From assembly GCA_937957985.1 (NCBI GenBank), contig CALGOH010000148.1, positions 1-48,142 of the forward strand: 48,142 nt of DNA. Reading direction: 5' to 3'. A program made the translations under genes and the position numbers. The notes under the pieces were generated by a model. That model ran no database searches, was not told the DNA's origin, and worked only from the letters and a program-made list of their open reading frames with translations. Below, in pieces: positions 25,202 through 33,814 of this stretch (positions within the stretch are counted from its first letter, which is position 1; the number at the start of each line of letters is the position of its first letter). Source of the stretch: an uncultured Verrucomicrobiae bacterium. GTDB lineage: Bacteria; Verrucomicrobiota; Verrucomicrobiia; Verrucomicrobiales; Akkermansiaceae.

Positions 25202-26209
25202 ATGACGACCCCATTTCCTCTCATACTCCTTCTCGCCACGCTCGTCACGAGTCTTGCTTCGGCCGAGGAACCCCGCATCGATCTGGAAGCTCGCCAACGT
25301 TCGGTCGAACTCCTCGAATCAAGAATTGATGACCGTGACCGGCAACTCGCCGAACTGGGCGAGGAGATCATGGCAGTGCATCGCCGAGTTGATGCAAAAC
25401 TTGGACGCCTCGTGGATCAACTTGCCCAGGTGACGGATTCGCCCCGCTCTCGATACCGCGTCGGCCAGGCCAAGCTGGAATTGATGGACAAGCTCAAGAC
25501 GACCGTCGAGACGTTCATCGCGAAGCGCGATGCTCTTGAACGCAAGCTCAGGTCTGGCGCGGCGGAGCGACCGGTGGAGGATGTGCGTGCCGAGATCGAT
25601 TATTTCAATGCCGAAACCGACCGGCACCTGTCCCACATGGTCGAACTTTCGCGGTCGTTCGCCCGGGACGAGAATGTGGAGAAGTACGAGCAGGTCGGAG
25701 GGGCCGGATACGTGACCGGAGGCTACGGATGGTATGAAGAAACGGTTGAGATCAGCGACGAGTGGAGGCAGAACCGGCGCAATCGCACGCTCGACCGCAA
25801 GCAACGGAAGCAGATGATCGGCGTGCTTGATCGGGCGATCGAGCGCTGCACCGCCAACATCCGGCGTGCCCGGCATTTGCTCGAGGAACCGGATCTCTCC
25901 GGGCTTGAGCAACGGGTCCTCCAAGCCGAACTCGAGTCCCATCGCTCGATGCTTGAACGCAGGCAACGTCAGAAGAACGAGTTACTGGGCGTTGAGCAGC
26001 CTGCAACCACGGAGATTGGCCGCGACCTGGCCCGAGAGATCGAGGATGCGGTGAATGACGCGCTGGACGATGTGCAGGGCGACCTGCGCGAGATCTCCGC
26101 CAAGCATCTCGAACTCCGTCGGCGGCAGGCCGAGCTGGCTGACATGCGTGAAGTTTTGGAAGCTCGCAAGCGGTGGCTTGAGGAAAACCGGGGGGAGACG
26201 GTGGACTGA
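25202..26209 (+). CDS. Secreted coiled-coil protein
   Basis: This 335-residue protein has a signal peptide (LILLLATLVTSLASA, cut before EEPRID). The rest is charged, helix-rich and heptad-like from residue 25 to 330, broken by a short Gly/Tyr-rich stretch (GGAGYVTGGYGWYEE) near 170. No catalytic motif is seen, and I do not recognise the family. Two long coiled coils joined by a flexible Gly-rich hinge would make a rod-like periplasmic protein. It begins 167 bp after the sigma gene and ends at a strong hairpin. It may be a target of the sigma factor. Confidence 0.75.
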   Translation: MTTPFPLILLLATLVTSLASAEEPRIDLEARQRSVELLESRIDDRDRQLAELGEEIMAVHRRVDAKLGRLVDQLAQVTDSPRSRYRVGQAKLELMDKLKTTVETFIAKRDALERKLRSGAAERPVEDVRAEIDYFNAETDRHLSHMVELSRSFARDENVEKYEQVGGAGYVTGGYGWYEETVEISDEWRQNRRNRTLDRKQRKQMIGVLDRAIERCTANIRRARHLLEEPDLSGLEQRVLQAELESHRSMLERRQRQKNELLGVEQPATTEIGRDLAREIEDAVNDALDDVQGDLREISAKHLELRRRQAELADMREVLEARKRWLEENRGETVD

Positions 26210-26231
26210 AAGAGAGGCCGACCGCAAGCGG

Positions 26232-26261
26232 ACGCCGCAGCCCCGGGGGAGGCTGCGGCGT
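26232..26261 (+). terminator. Strong hairpin terminator after the coiled-coil gene
   Basis: ACGCCGCAGCC (26232-26242) pairs perfectly with GGCTGCGGCGT (26251-26261) around an 8-base loop. It lies 23 bp after the stop of the coiled-coil gene and is followed by TATCGCTTC, only weakly T-rich. Its perfect 11-bp stem may act in both directions. Confidence 0.7.
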
Positions 26262-26283
26262 TATCGCTTCAGGCCTTGCCCGC

Positions 26284-26322
26284 GCGACTTCAGCAGAAGT
26301 CGCCGGTTGTTTCTGAAACCGG
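26284..26322 (+). repeat. Second and third hairpins in the convergent gap
   Basis: GCGACTTC (26284-26291) pairs with GAAGTCGC (26296-26303) around the loop AGCA. It is followed by CCGGTT and AACCGG (26303-26308 with 26317-26322). With the upstream hairpin, three stems lie within 91 bp, which could form a tandem terminator or a small structured RNA. Confidence 0.5.
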
Positions 26323-26663
26323 GTGATTGATTGGGCCGGTGAGGCCCTGACTGCTTCAGGTCGAGCAGCGAAGGGCCCTGTCCCACTTCAGTCCTGCGTT
26401 TGGGTGAGGGAGCGCCGCGAGCTTGTCATCGAAGCGAGACCTCGGAGATTCAGGGCACCGAGAGAGGTGCCGGTCGTCGGCTCATGCCGCGCCGCCCCCG
26501 ATTGGGTGTTCGTGGTTGCCGCCTCCCAGCAGGAGCGGTCGTCGGGGAGCCTTCCCGGAGTTCTTCAATGCCGGGGTTTCGGGATTCGCTAGCCGCGAGG
26601 AACGGTCCCGGGTGACCGGCTCCAACCTCGGAAGGCTGGGATGCGCTGGCAGCTCGGGTGTCT

Positions 26664-27302
26664 TCAAAAGGTGAACAGGTAGTCCGGTCCGTGCACCAGG
26701 CTGCCGCCGAAATGGCCCGCGGCACCGACCAGCAGACCACAGATCGTCAGGGCGACGGCCAGCGTCTTCGGTCCGAGTCGGCTGCGAAGAGGCAGCGTCA
26801 ACACGGACACGGCAGCCGTCGCGGTGCCCAGCCAGCGGTGCCATTCGAGAATCCGCGCATCCTCGCCGAAGTACACCGAGTCATAGGCATGCATCCATCC
26901 AAGGACGGCGGCGATCATCGCGCCCGTGGTCCCGCACCAGAGGAGCACCCGGACGACCGTTCGGCCCGATCCGCGGACGACCACGAACCACTGTGCGACC
27001 ATCGCGGCCAGCAGGAAGGAAATCGGGAAGTGAAGGGCCAGCAGGTGGAACTTTCCGGCGTATCGGACGGCCTTGTAGCTCGGGGATCCGGGCGCGAGGA
27101 AATCGGCCTTTGCTTCGTCCTCGACGGATGATGCTGCTTCTCCTGCATCGTCGGTGACAGAAGAAGAGTTCTCGACCGTCGAGAAATTTCCTAAGTCGTG
27201 GCCCTCGTGGGCGGCGACCGGAATCAGGAGCATCGCGAACACCACGCCGGCGGTGCGGACGAATCGCGGGAGGCTTGTGGTGAAGCGGCTTCCGGGGATC
27301 AT
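26664..27302 (-). CDS. DUF2231-like membrane protein
   Basis: This 212-residue protein starts with a signal-like helix (VVFAMLLIPVAAHEGHD) and a Ser/Asp/Glu-rich region. Four hydrophobic segments follow, including KFHLLALHFPISFLLAA, GWMHAYDSVY, HRWLGTATAAVSVLTLP and a final GHFGGSLVHGPDYL. Conserved His residues at the membrane edges are typical of DUF2231 proteins, which are suspected haem- or metal-linked membrane proteins found beside cytochrome genes. It is separated by 83 bp from the DUF3347 gene upstream and probably belongs with it. The role is unknown. Confidence 0.8.
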   Translation of the reverse strand: MIPGSRFTTSLPRFVRTAGVVFAMLLIPVAAHEGHDLGNFSTVENSSSVTDDAGEAASSVEDEAKADFLAPGSPSYKAVRYAGKFHLLALHFPISFLLAAMVAQWFVVVRGSGRTVVRVLLWCGTTGAMIAAVLGWMHAYDSVYFGEDARILEWHRWLGTATAAVSVLTLPLRSRLGPKTLAVALTICGLLVGAAGHFGGSLVHGPDYLFTF

Positions 27303-27385
27303 GAATCATTCATCGCCGGACCAGAAAACTCGACGGTCCGGTGGAATGGCAACCACCGCACCGTCTCGTTCGGTTCCAACAGGCT

Positions 27386-27910
27386 TCAATTTCGGAATCC
27401 GCCGCAATGTGCCATCTTTTGGCCCATGTAGGGGTTCCGGATTTCGTCGTTCGATCGCTGGAGCCAGTCGGCCCCCTGATTGTTCAGGGCCATCGGACAG
27501 TGCGCCAGGTACATCACGTTCTGCTGTTTCGCGACGGGCACGGCGACGGTGGTGAGTTCCTTGAAGTATCGGCGCGCCTCGGTGAGGTCCTTGCTTTCGG
27601 CAATGGCGCGGGCCGGTTTGGCCATGGAGCCGGCCTTGTCGTATGCGGCCAGTCCGGCGGCGGCCTTCCCCGCCGCCTTGAGATCGTCCTTGTAGAGTGC
27701 GTCGCCGATCGTGGCATAGTCTTCGAGGCGCCAGTCGGAAACCGTGGCGGGTGCCTTCGCGGCCGGGGCCGGACTCGGGGAGGTTGCCCCATTCATCGGG
27801 CAACCCGACGGCATCGCGGTGTTTTTGCCGGCGCAGCACTGGGCATTGACGGCTGGCGCTGCGAGCGCAGTTCCGGCGATGGCGAGGGTGAGGGCGAGGG
27901 TGTGGTTCAT
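27386..27910 (-). CDS. Secreted DUF3347 protein, Cys-rich
   Basis: This 174-residue protein has a signal peptide (ALTLAIAGTALAAPAVNA) and then QCCAGKNTAMPSGCPMNG. The DUF3347 domain follows: a helical part (YATIGDALYKDDL) and the end motif AHCPMA, GADWLQRSNDEIRNPYMGQK and HCGGF. This end motif has Cys, His and Met positions suited to copper. DUF3347 is usually found on CusB-type adaptors, as at 31463-33808 here, so this looks like a free periplasmic copy. It resembles the protein at 28996-29463 more than the adaptor domains. Start chosen at the ATG before the signal peptide. Confidence 0.85.
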   Translation of the reverse strand: MNHTLALTLAIAGTALAAPAVNAQCCAGKNTAMPSGCPMNGATSPSPAPAAKAPATVSDWRLEDYATIGDALYKDDLKAAGKAAAGLAAYDKAGSMAKPARAIAESKDLTEARRYFKELTTVAVPVAKQQNVMYLAHCPMALNNQGADWLQRSNDEIRNPYMGQKMAHCGGFRN

Positions 27911-28065
27911 GGTGTCGATTCGTTTGGTTTCATGCCGCCCGAAATCAAAGGGCGGCGACAAGTGAAACCCCGGTGTGACGCTTATCCCTTGGCCTTTTTC
28001 GACATTTGCGCCGACAGGGAGGATGCAACGGCTTCCTGCGTGTCTGAGATGCCGTTGCGACGGCT

Positions 28066-28884
28066 CTATCGTACCCAGCGGCGCGAGATGTAGTGGGCGG
28101 CCTCCTCGACATCGAGTTGCCGGGTTCCATTCCCGGCTCTGAGGAAGAATTGCGTGTCATTTCCGCTGTGAACATAGGCCGGCTCCGCGGCCGGATCGAC
28201 GTGGACCCTGCAGATCCGACGGCGCTCCAGGGAATGGAACAGGACGTGCACGTGGGGGCAGTATCTGCAGCCGATCCGGTCTCCGACCAGACGCATGACC
28301 CGCTGTTCGAATCCGTCCTCGTTCGGCCGCTTGAGTGTCGACCAGTCCCGCTCGATTCCGACTGGTGTGCCCTGATCGTCCACGCCGATCACCAGCGTGC
28401 CTCCCTGGCCGTTCATGAAGCCGGCGATCGACTTGATCACCGAGTGTTCTAGGTCACGGTTGACCCGTTTGAGCCCGCGGTCCCAACGCAGGGTGGACTT
28501 GAACTCCACGGTTTCGCTCTCTCCGGCCCGGAGCAGTGCTTCAAGGTCCCGGCCGAGTGCCTTCTGCTGTCGCGCCAGCAACGCGCTGCGCCGGCATAGC
28601 GCCTTGGCGTAAGCGCCGGCGACGAGACCCATTGCCGCACCCACCAAGACGAAGAAGCCGCTCATCAGGCCCATGGCCGGATGAAAGGCCCGCAGCGCGT
28701 CCGGTAAGGCGCGTGAGCGAAGCGGTGAATCCGCCGCCCAGCCGCCAACCACCATGCTTGCCGGGTGGAGTATGAAATACCCCAATAGTGCTCCCCCGAA
28801 AACATAGGTCGCGAGGATCCGGCGGCGGAGTTCCGTGAACTGACCGGGTTTGTTGCCGGCACGTTGATGGCGCTCCCGATTCAT
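28066..28884 (-). CDS. Membrane-anchored AlbA_2 (Schlafen-type) domain protein
   Basis: This 272-residue protein has two membrane helices (YVFGGALLGYFILHPASMV and FFVLVGAAMGLVAGAYA) in its first 100 residues. A soluble AlbA_2 domain follows: GESETVEFKSTLRWD, SIAGFMNGQGGTLVIGVDD and GTPVGIERD. AlbA_2 domains bind nucleic acid and are found in Schlafen-like regulators. A membrane anchor joined to this domain is uncommon. The rest (CRVHVDPAAEPAYV, FFLRAGNGTRQL) fits the same domain family. It lies between two DUF3347 genes, but its link to metal handling is unknown. Confidence 0.82.
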   Translation of the reverse strand: MNRERHQRAGNKPGQFTELRRRILATYVFGGALLGYFILHPASMVVGGWAADSPLRSRALPDALRAFHPAMGLMSGFFVLVGAAMGLVAGAYAKALCRRSALLARQQKALGRDLEALLRAGESETVEFKSTLRWDRGLKRVNRDLEHSVIKSIAGFMNGQGGTLVIGVDDQGTPVGIERDWSTLKRPNEDGFEQRVMRLVGDRIGCRYCPHVHVLFHSLERRRICRVHVDPAAEPAYVHSGNDTQFFLRAGNGTRQLDVEEAAHYISRRWVR

Positions 28885-28995
28885 GAATCCGTGCGGTGCG
28901 GCAAGGCGTCCTCCACCGCGGACGGGAAAAGACGACCTTGATGGACGAACGGTGACCCGGTGAAGCTAAACCGCCGGATCACCGAAGGAGAAATG

Positions 28996-29463
28996 TCACT
29001 CCTTGAACTTCCCGCAGTGAGGCATCTTCTTGCCCATGTACGGATTTTGGATCTCATCGTCCGATTTCTGGAGCCAGTCGGCCCCCTTGCCGCCCATCGC
29101 CATCGGACAGTGCGCCACGTGCATCATCTTCTCATGTTTCGCGACCGGGATCGCCGCTTCGCTGAGTTCCCCGAAGTGCTTGCGTGCTTCGGCGAGGTCC
29201 TTGCTGCCGGCGATGGCCTGCCCGGGCTTCGCCAGCGAGCTGTCGGGATCGTGCTTGACCATGCCGGCCGCGGCCTTCTTAGCCGCTTCCAAGTCATCCT
29301 TGTAGAGCGCTTCGGCGACGACCGAGTAGCCTTCGAGCATGTGCTTGGCATGATCCTCGTGCATGGCGGTCGAATGGCCGTGGTGTCCTTCCTCGGCGAA
29401 GGATGAAGTCGCCCCCAAGAGGAGAGCGGCGATGCTGAGTGGGATAATGCGATTTGTCTTCAT
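28996..29463 (-). CDS. Secreted DUF3347 protein, His-rich
   Basis: This 155-residue protein has a signal peptide (IIPLSIAALLLGATSSFA) and a His-rich mature start (EEGHHGHSTAMHEDHAKHM). The DUF3347 domain follows with EALYKDDLEAAKKAAAGM and the end motif AHCPMAMGGKGADWLQ, then QNPYMGKKMPHCGKF. It is a paralogue of the protein at 27386-27910, with a His-rich rather than Cys-rich N-terminus. A periplasmic copper-binding role is plausible. Start chosen at 29463, where the signal peptide begins. Confidence 0.86.
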   Translation of the reverse strand: MKTNRIIPLSIAALLLGATSSFAEEGHHGHSTAMHEDHAKHMLEGYSVVAEALYKDDLEAAKKAAAGMVKHDPDSSLAKPGQAIAGSKDLAEARKHFGELSEAAIPVAKHEKMMHVAHCPMAMGGKGADWLQKSDDEIQNPYMGKKMPHCGKFKE

Positions 29464-29809
29464 GATACTGATCGTGTGTTTGACAGGACGACCAAAATGG
29501 AGGCCGCCTGTTGGGTGAAACCCCGGAGCCGCCCCGAACCCTCGGGAAAACCAAGGGTCCGGGGGATCCTCGGTGGACAGGGGAGCTCTGGACAAGATTG
29601 GCCACCGTGAAACTGAATCCGCTTGAGCATGGTGACCGGTTCCTGGAGCCCCTTGCTCAACTTGGATCGAGGGCTGCCAAACTTCCCTGAAAGTTTCTCA
29701 AGGGTTTTCCATGCCGGCGGTGTGGAACTCTGCGTAGCCGGGCATCGTCGCCCTCAAGGCCGGATCCAAGGGGGGACGAAAGCCGGAAGACACACAGCAA
29801 CACCAACCC
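29464..29809 (+). other. Divergent intergenic region, 346 bp
   Basis: This gap lies between the leftward DUF3347 gene and the rightward small secreted gene ahead of the efflux operon. It must hold promoters in both directions. No convincing -35/-10 pair, known operator or gene is visible. It is somewhat GC-rich with several short G and C runs. Confidence 0.4.
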
Positions 29810-30016
29810 ATGAAAACGAACCGAAGCATCGCCCTGATTACCGCGACCTTGTCGCTCCTCCTCTCCGGCCCGATCTGGGCCGCTCCGCGAGGCAAACACA
29901 TCATCGAGAAGTACCCTCACCGGCACGGAGTCGAGTCGGCCAAGGCGCACGATGGAAGCCACACGGTTCTCAAGCGGACGGGGCCTCCCGGCAAGGGAGT
30001 CTTCCGCAGCCGCTGA
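29810..30016 (+). CDS. Small secreted basic protein
   Basis: This 68-residue protein has a signal peptide (SIALITATLSLLLSGPIWA) and a basic His-rich mature part of about 44 residues. It ends LKRTGPPGKGVFRSR, sharing the KRxGPPGK motif with the Cys-pair protein at 23055-23435. There are no cysteines in the mature part. Histidines (KYPHRHGVE, GSHTVL) could bind metal. It stands just ahead of the CusCBA-like operon, but a hairpin after it suggests a separate transcript. The family is unknown to me. Confidence 0.68.
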   Translation: MKTNRSIALITATLSLLLSGPIWAAPRGKHIIEKYPHRHGVESAKAHDGSHTVLKRTGPPGKGVFRSR

Positions 30017-30037
30017 GATCGATCCATCTCCAGCACC

Positions 30038-30062
30038 GCCCGGTGGTTCTTCGCCACCGGGC
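30038..30062 (+). terminator. Hairpin after the small secreted gene
   Basis: GCCCGGTGG (30038-30046) pairs perfectly with CCACCGGGC (30054-30062) around a 7-base loop, 22 bp after the stop. No T-tract follows, so it may slow rather than end transcription into the efflux operon. Confidence 0.55.
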
Positions 30063-30123
30063 GTAAGCCGCCCCCGGCCCTCGAATCCTCCCTCATCCAT
30101 CTTCTCCGCAACGCGAATTCGCA

Positions 30124-31458
30124 ATGATCCTCCCGATGTACCGCCTGACCTCCTGCATCGCCTTCCTGGCCCTGTTGGGCTGCGCCAGCCCATCCGACCG
30201 GAAAGTATCGGAGCCGGTTTGGAGCGCTTCGACCACCCTTCCGAGGATCGATACCATCCCGGCGAGCGCCGGACCTGAGGATCTCGTCCGCCTCGCATTG
30301 GCCCGCAATCCGTCTCTTCGGGAACTGCAGGCCAAAGCCGACCGACTCGCACAGAAGCCGCCCCAGGATGCAACCCTTCCCGACCCGATGGTGGAAATCG
30401 CCGCGTTGGGGTCGATGGCCGAGACGGCCGCGGGTCGCATGGAGGCCATGGGAGGTATCAAGCAAAAGGTCCCGTTTCCCGGCAAAAGGCGCGAAGCTGC
30501 GGCGGCTTCCACCCGCGAGGCCGATGCCGCGCTGCGCGACTTGGAGGCGATGAAGCTGAAGGTTGTCGAACAGGTCCGTTCCGCGTGGTGGGACTACTAC
30601 CTCTCCTCCGAATCCGATCGCATCACCCGGGAGAGTCGAAAACTCCTTGATGCAATGATTCAATCGGCCGCCGCCCGGGTGGCGGCCGGCACCGGGGATC
30701 AGGCCGACCAGTTGCGTCTGGCGAACGAGGCGACGCAACTTGACAGCGACTTGGCCGAAGCCCGCCGCATGACCGGCACCGCGCGGGCGAGACTGAACTC
30801 ATTGCTAGACCGCCCCGCCGGCGCAGCCCTGCCCGCCGCGCGAGCCACGGCATTGCCAGGAACGGGCACCCTCGATTCCCTACTTTCCCGTGCCGCCGAA
30901 CGCCACCCCGAGATCCAGGCGGCCACCCTCCGCAACCAAGCCTACCAGCACCGCCTCGCCCGCGCCGAGCTTGAGAAGTTTCCGGACCTGACGCTCGGGA
31001 TCGCCGGTGCGTCGATCAGTTCCTCGGGTTTGTCCCGGGTGTCGAACGGCCGCGACCAGATCTATGGCACCCTGGGGTTCAACATTCCGCTGTGGCAGGA
31101 GCCCCGCAAAGCCATGATCCGGGAAGCGGAGTCCGGTCTGCGTGAAACCGAGGCGCTGGTGGATGCCACACGGGCGGACCTGAGATACCGCATCGAGGAC
31201 GCATGGAACCGTGCCAGCGCCGCCCGCGAGATCATCGGCTTGTTCGAGTCGAGGCTGGTCCCCGATGGGGAGCAAGCCCATCAGGTCACGCTCGCCAGCT
31301 ACACCGCCGATCAGGCCCCGTTCAATGATCTCATCGACACCTGGCGGAGCCTTCTCACCTACAAGCTCCAGCTCGCCGCCGCACGCACCCAACTCGGCAA
31401 GGCGGACGCCTCCCTGAGGGCCGCGGCAGCGCTGGACACCTTCAACGAACGCAAGTGA
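30124..31458 (+). CDS. cusC: CusC/TolC-family outer-membrane lipoprotein
   Basis: This 444-residue protein starts with a lipoprotein signal (TSCIAFLALLGCAS, lipid on the Cys). The mature part is helix-rich with the repeated outer-membrane-factor pattern: LALARNPSLRELQAKADRLA in the first half and RHPEIQAATLRNQAYQHRL in the second, ending near YKLQLAAARTQLGKADAS. It should form the outer-membrane channel of a tripartite metal exporter. The adaptor gene begins 4 bp downstream and the pump gene follows that. A second start 12 bp in (30136) is possible. Confidence 0.88.
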   Translation: MILPMYRLTSCIAFLALLGCASPSDRKVSEPVWSASTTLPRIDTIPASAGPEDLVRLALARNPSLRELQAKADRLAQKPPQDATLPDPMVEIAALGSMAETAAGRMEAMGGIKQKVPFPGKRREAAAASTREADAALRDLEAMKLKVVEQVRSAWWDYYLSSESDRITRESRKLLDAMIQSAAARVAAGTGDQADQLRLANEATQLDSDLAEARRMTGTARARLNSLLDRPAGAALPAARATALPGTGTLDSLLSRAAERHPEIQAATLRNQAYQHRLARAELEKFPDLTLGIAGASISSSGLSRVSNGRDQIYGTLGFNIPLWQEPRKAMIREAESGLRETEALVDATRADLRYRIEDAWNRASAAREIIGLFESRLVPDGEQAHQVTLASYTADQAPFNDLIDTWRSLLTYKLQLAAARTQLGKADASLRAAAALDTFNERK

Positions 31459-31462
31459 TACC

Positions 31463-33808
31463 ATGAAACCATCCGATATTCCCCAAGCGATCTCGTGGCG
31501 AAAGCTGCTCCTTTTCGGGACCATTGCCATCGTTGCGATCCTGATCGGCGCGGGCCTCGCCAGACCGGTGAGGGGCACCTTGACCACGGTCGGCCACTGG
31601 ATCGGATTCGGACACGACCACCAGGCGGATGCCGTGGCGGTCACTGGCGAATCCGGCGCGGTCCAGTACTACACCTGCGGCATGCACCCGTGGGTCATCC
31701 TCCCGGCGCCGGGGGACTGCCCGATCTGCCACATGGCCCTCACGCCGATCGACCCATCGAAGTTCAGCGGCGACGTCACGATCGACCCCGTCGTCGTTCA
31801 GAACATGGGCGTTCGCGTCGAACCCGTGGTCCGGGGGCCGCTGACGAAGACCATCCGAACGGTCGGCACCGTCGATTACAACGAGCGCGCCGTTCGCGAC
31901 ATCAACGTCAAGATCGCCGGCTGGATCGAGAAGTTGCACCTTGATTTCCTCGGCGCTCCTGTCGAGGAGGGCGATCCCCTCTTCGAGCTGTATTCCCCAC
32001 AGCTCTTCTCGGCCCAGAAGGAGTATCTCCTCGCATGGAAGGGTCGCGAACGCGGCGAAGCCAACGAACAGATGTTCCAGTCCGCGCGAACCCGACTGGA
32101 ATACTACGACATCACCGACCAGCAGCTCGCCGAGCTGCGCAAGGATGGCGAACCGGCCAAGACGATGACCATCCGCAGCCCGTACAAAGGCGCGGTGATC
32201 GCCAAGCACGCCAACGAAGGCATGAAGGTCGATCCGGGCATGCAGGTCTATCGCATCGCCGACCTGTCGAAGGTCTGGGTGCTGGTCACCCTCTACGAAT
32301 ACCAGTTGCCCTACGTCGAGACGGGCATGAAGGCCTCCATGAGCCTGCCCTACATCCCGGGCCAAACCTTCGAGGGTGAGGTCATCTACATCTACCCTTA
32401 CCTCGAGGAAAAGACCCGTGAGGTCCAGGTTCGCCTCGAGTTCGAGAATCCCGGCAATCTGCTCAAGCCCGGGATGTTCGCCAACGTCCAGTTGTCCAAC
32501 ACGCTCGCCGCTGAAAAGACGCTCGTTCCCCGCTCGGCGGTGATCGACACCGGTGAGCGGCAGGTTGCCTTTGTCAGCAATGGTGAGGGCAAATTCGAGC
32601 CCCGCCAACTGAAGCTCGGAGTGTCCACCGGCGAGGGCATGATGGAGGTGCTATCCGGCCTCAAGCCCGGCGAAATGGTCGTCACTTCCGGACAGTTCCT
32701 GATCGATTCGGAAGCGAAGATCCGCGCGGCGCTGGCGAAGATGATTCGCGGCGACATGGCGGCCGATCAGCAGGTCACCGCCGAGGTCGCCGGGACCAGC
32801 GAACTCAAGCAACTCCCCGTCCCGGTGGCCGACAAGCTTACCGCCGCGCTCGAGCACTACCTGGCGATCTCCGACACGCTTGCCTCGGACGATACCGCCG
32901 GAGTCGCCAAGGCAGCCGAGCTGCTGGCCCGGAACCTCGACGAGCTGGCGAAGCTGGAGGTTCCGGACGAGCCGCATTTCTGGCACAAGCACCTGGAAAC
33001 CCTCGCCGGCGCCCGGTCCGGGGCCTTCAAGCTGGCGAAGGCGGAGGACATCGCCGCCGCGCGGCTCGATTTCGCCGAAGTCAGTACCGGCTTCGAGTCG
33101 TTGCTGATGGCGACCGGCGTGCCGCCCGCCTTCGACCGCGAGATTCAGGTGCTCCACTGCCCGATGTATCGCAACGACCAAGGCGGCACGATCTGGTTGC
33201 AGGCCGCTGGCGACGTACGAAACCCGTATTTCGGATCGACCATGCTGGAGTGCTTCGACGAGCGCAAGGCGCTCCCGGTCACCGGAGCGGCCGCCTCCAC
33301 GACGACGGACGAGTCCGTCACGACTCCTCCGGAGTCGCCCGAACCCGTCCCGCTGCCGCCCGCGGACCAGTCGGCGGTCGACGAAATCGTCCGCCGCTAT
33401 CTCGCGATCCAGCAGTCACTGACGGAGGACCGCTGGAAGGATTCCACCGACGATCTCACCCGCATCCGTGAACAGGCCGGGATCCTCGCGGACACCGATG
33501 ACGGAACCTTGGCGGCCGAAGCGGCTTCGGTGCGGGATCGTGCGTCGATCGAGGTATCGGACATCAAGTCCTTCCGCGACGGTTTCGCCGACCTTTCCGA
33601 GGCACTGCTGGCGCTGGTTCGCAGGCATCCGCCGGGTGCCGACGCCGTCCCGGTTCTCTATCAGGCCTACTGCCCGATGGTGAAGAAGAACTGGCTGCAG
33701 GCCTCGGAGCAAATCCGAAACCCCTACGATCCCTCGATGCTCGAATGCGGAAGCATCAAGGCCGACCTCGGATCGGACTCCGGCGACAAGGGACAACCCG
33801 ACCAGTAA
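31463..33808 (+). CDS. cusB: CusB-like adaptor with metal-binding domain and two DUF3347 domains
   Basis: This 781-residue protein is about twice the length of E. coli CusB (around 400). A single N-terminal helix (LLLFGTIAIVAILIGAGLA) anchors it. A heavy-metal-binding domain YYTCGMHPW...CPICHM lies at about 69-95. The adaptor core is next: VRVEPVVRG, AGWIEKLHLDFLGAPVEEGD, then barrel strands to about 420. The tail has two DUF3347 units, ending HCPMYRNDQGGTIWLQ near 565 and YCPMVKKNWLQASEQIRNPY near 735. The extra domains probably collect or hand over periplasmic copper. The gene lies between the channel and pump genes with gaps of 4 and 6 bp. Confidence 0.9.
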   Translation: MKPSDIPQAISWRKLLLFGTIAIVAILIGAGLARPVRGTLTTVGHWIGFGHDHQADAVAVTGESGAVQYYTCGMHPWVILPAPGDCPICHMALTPIDPSKFSGDVTIDPVVVQNMGVRVEPVVRGPLTKTIRTVGTVDYNERAVRDINVKIAGWIEKLHLDFLGAPVEEGDPLFELYSPQLFSAQKEYLLAWKGRERGEANEQMFQSARTRLEYYDITDQQLAELRKDGEPAKTMTIRSPYKGAVIAKHANEGMKVDPGMQVYRIADLSKVWVLVTLYEYQLPYVETGMKASMSLPYIPGQTFEGEVIYIYPYLEEKTREVQVRLEFENPGNLLKPGMFANVQLSNTLAAEKTLVPRSAVIDTGERQVAFVSNGEGKFEPRQLKLGVSTGEGMMEVLSGLKPGEMVVTSGQFLIDSEAKIRAALAKMIRGDMAADQQVTAEVAGTSELKQLPVPVADKLTAALEHYLAISDTLASDDTAGVAKAAELLARNLDELAKLEVPDEPHFWHKHLETLAGARSGAFKLAKAEDIAAARLDFAEVSTGFESLLMATGVPPAFDREIQVLHCPMYRNDQGGTIWLQAAGDVRNPYFGSTMLECFDERKALPVTGAAASTTTDESVTTPPESPEPVPLPPADQSAVDEIVRRYLAIQQSLTEDRWKDSTDDLTRIREQAGILADTDDGTLAAEAASVRDRASIEVSDIKSFRDGFADLSEALLALVRRHPPGADAVPVLYQAYCPMVKKNWLQASEQIRNPYDPSMLECGSIKADLGSDSGDKGQPDQ

Positions 33809-33814
33809 AGACCC

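Larger units (their letters stand above)
26210..26663 (+). other. 454-bp convergent intergenic region
   Basis: This gap lies between two converging genes, so it needs no promoters. It contains a strong GC hairpin at 26232-26261 and further hairpins at 26284-26322. The remaining 340 bp have no plausible gene: the short open frames in it are rich in Arg, Ser and Gly and look like GC-bias shadows. A structured RNA is possible. Confidence 0.5.
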
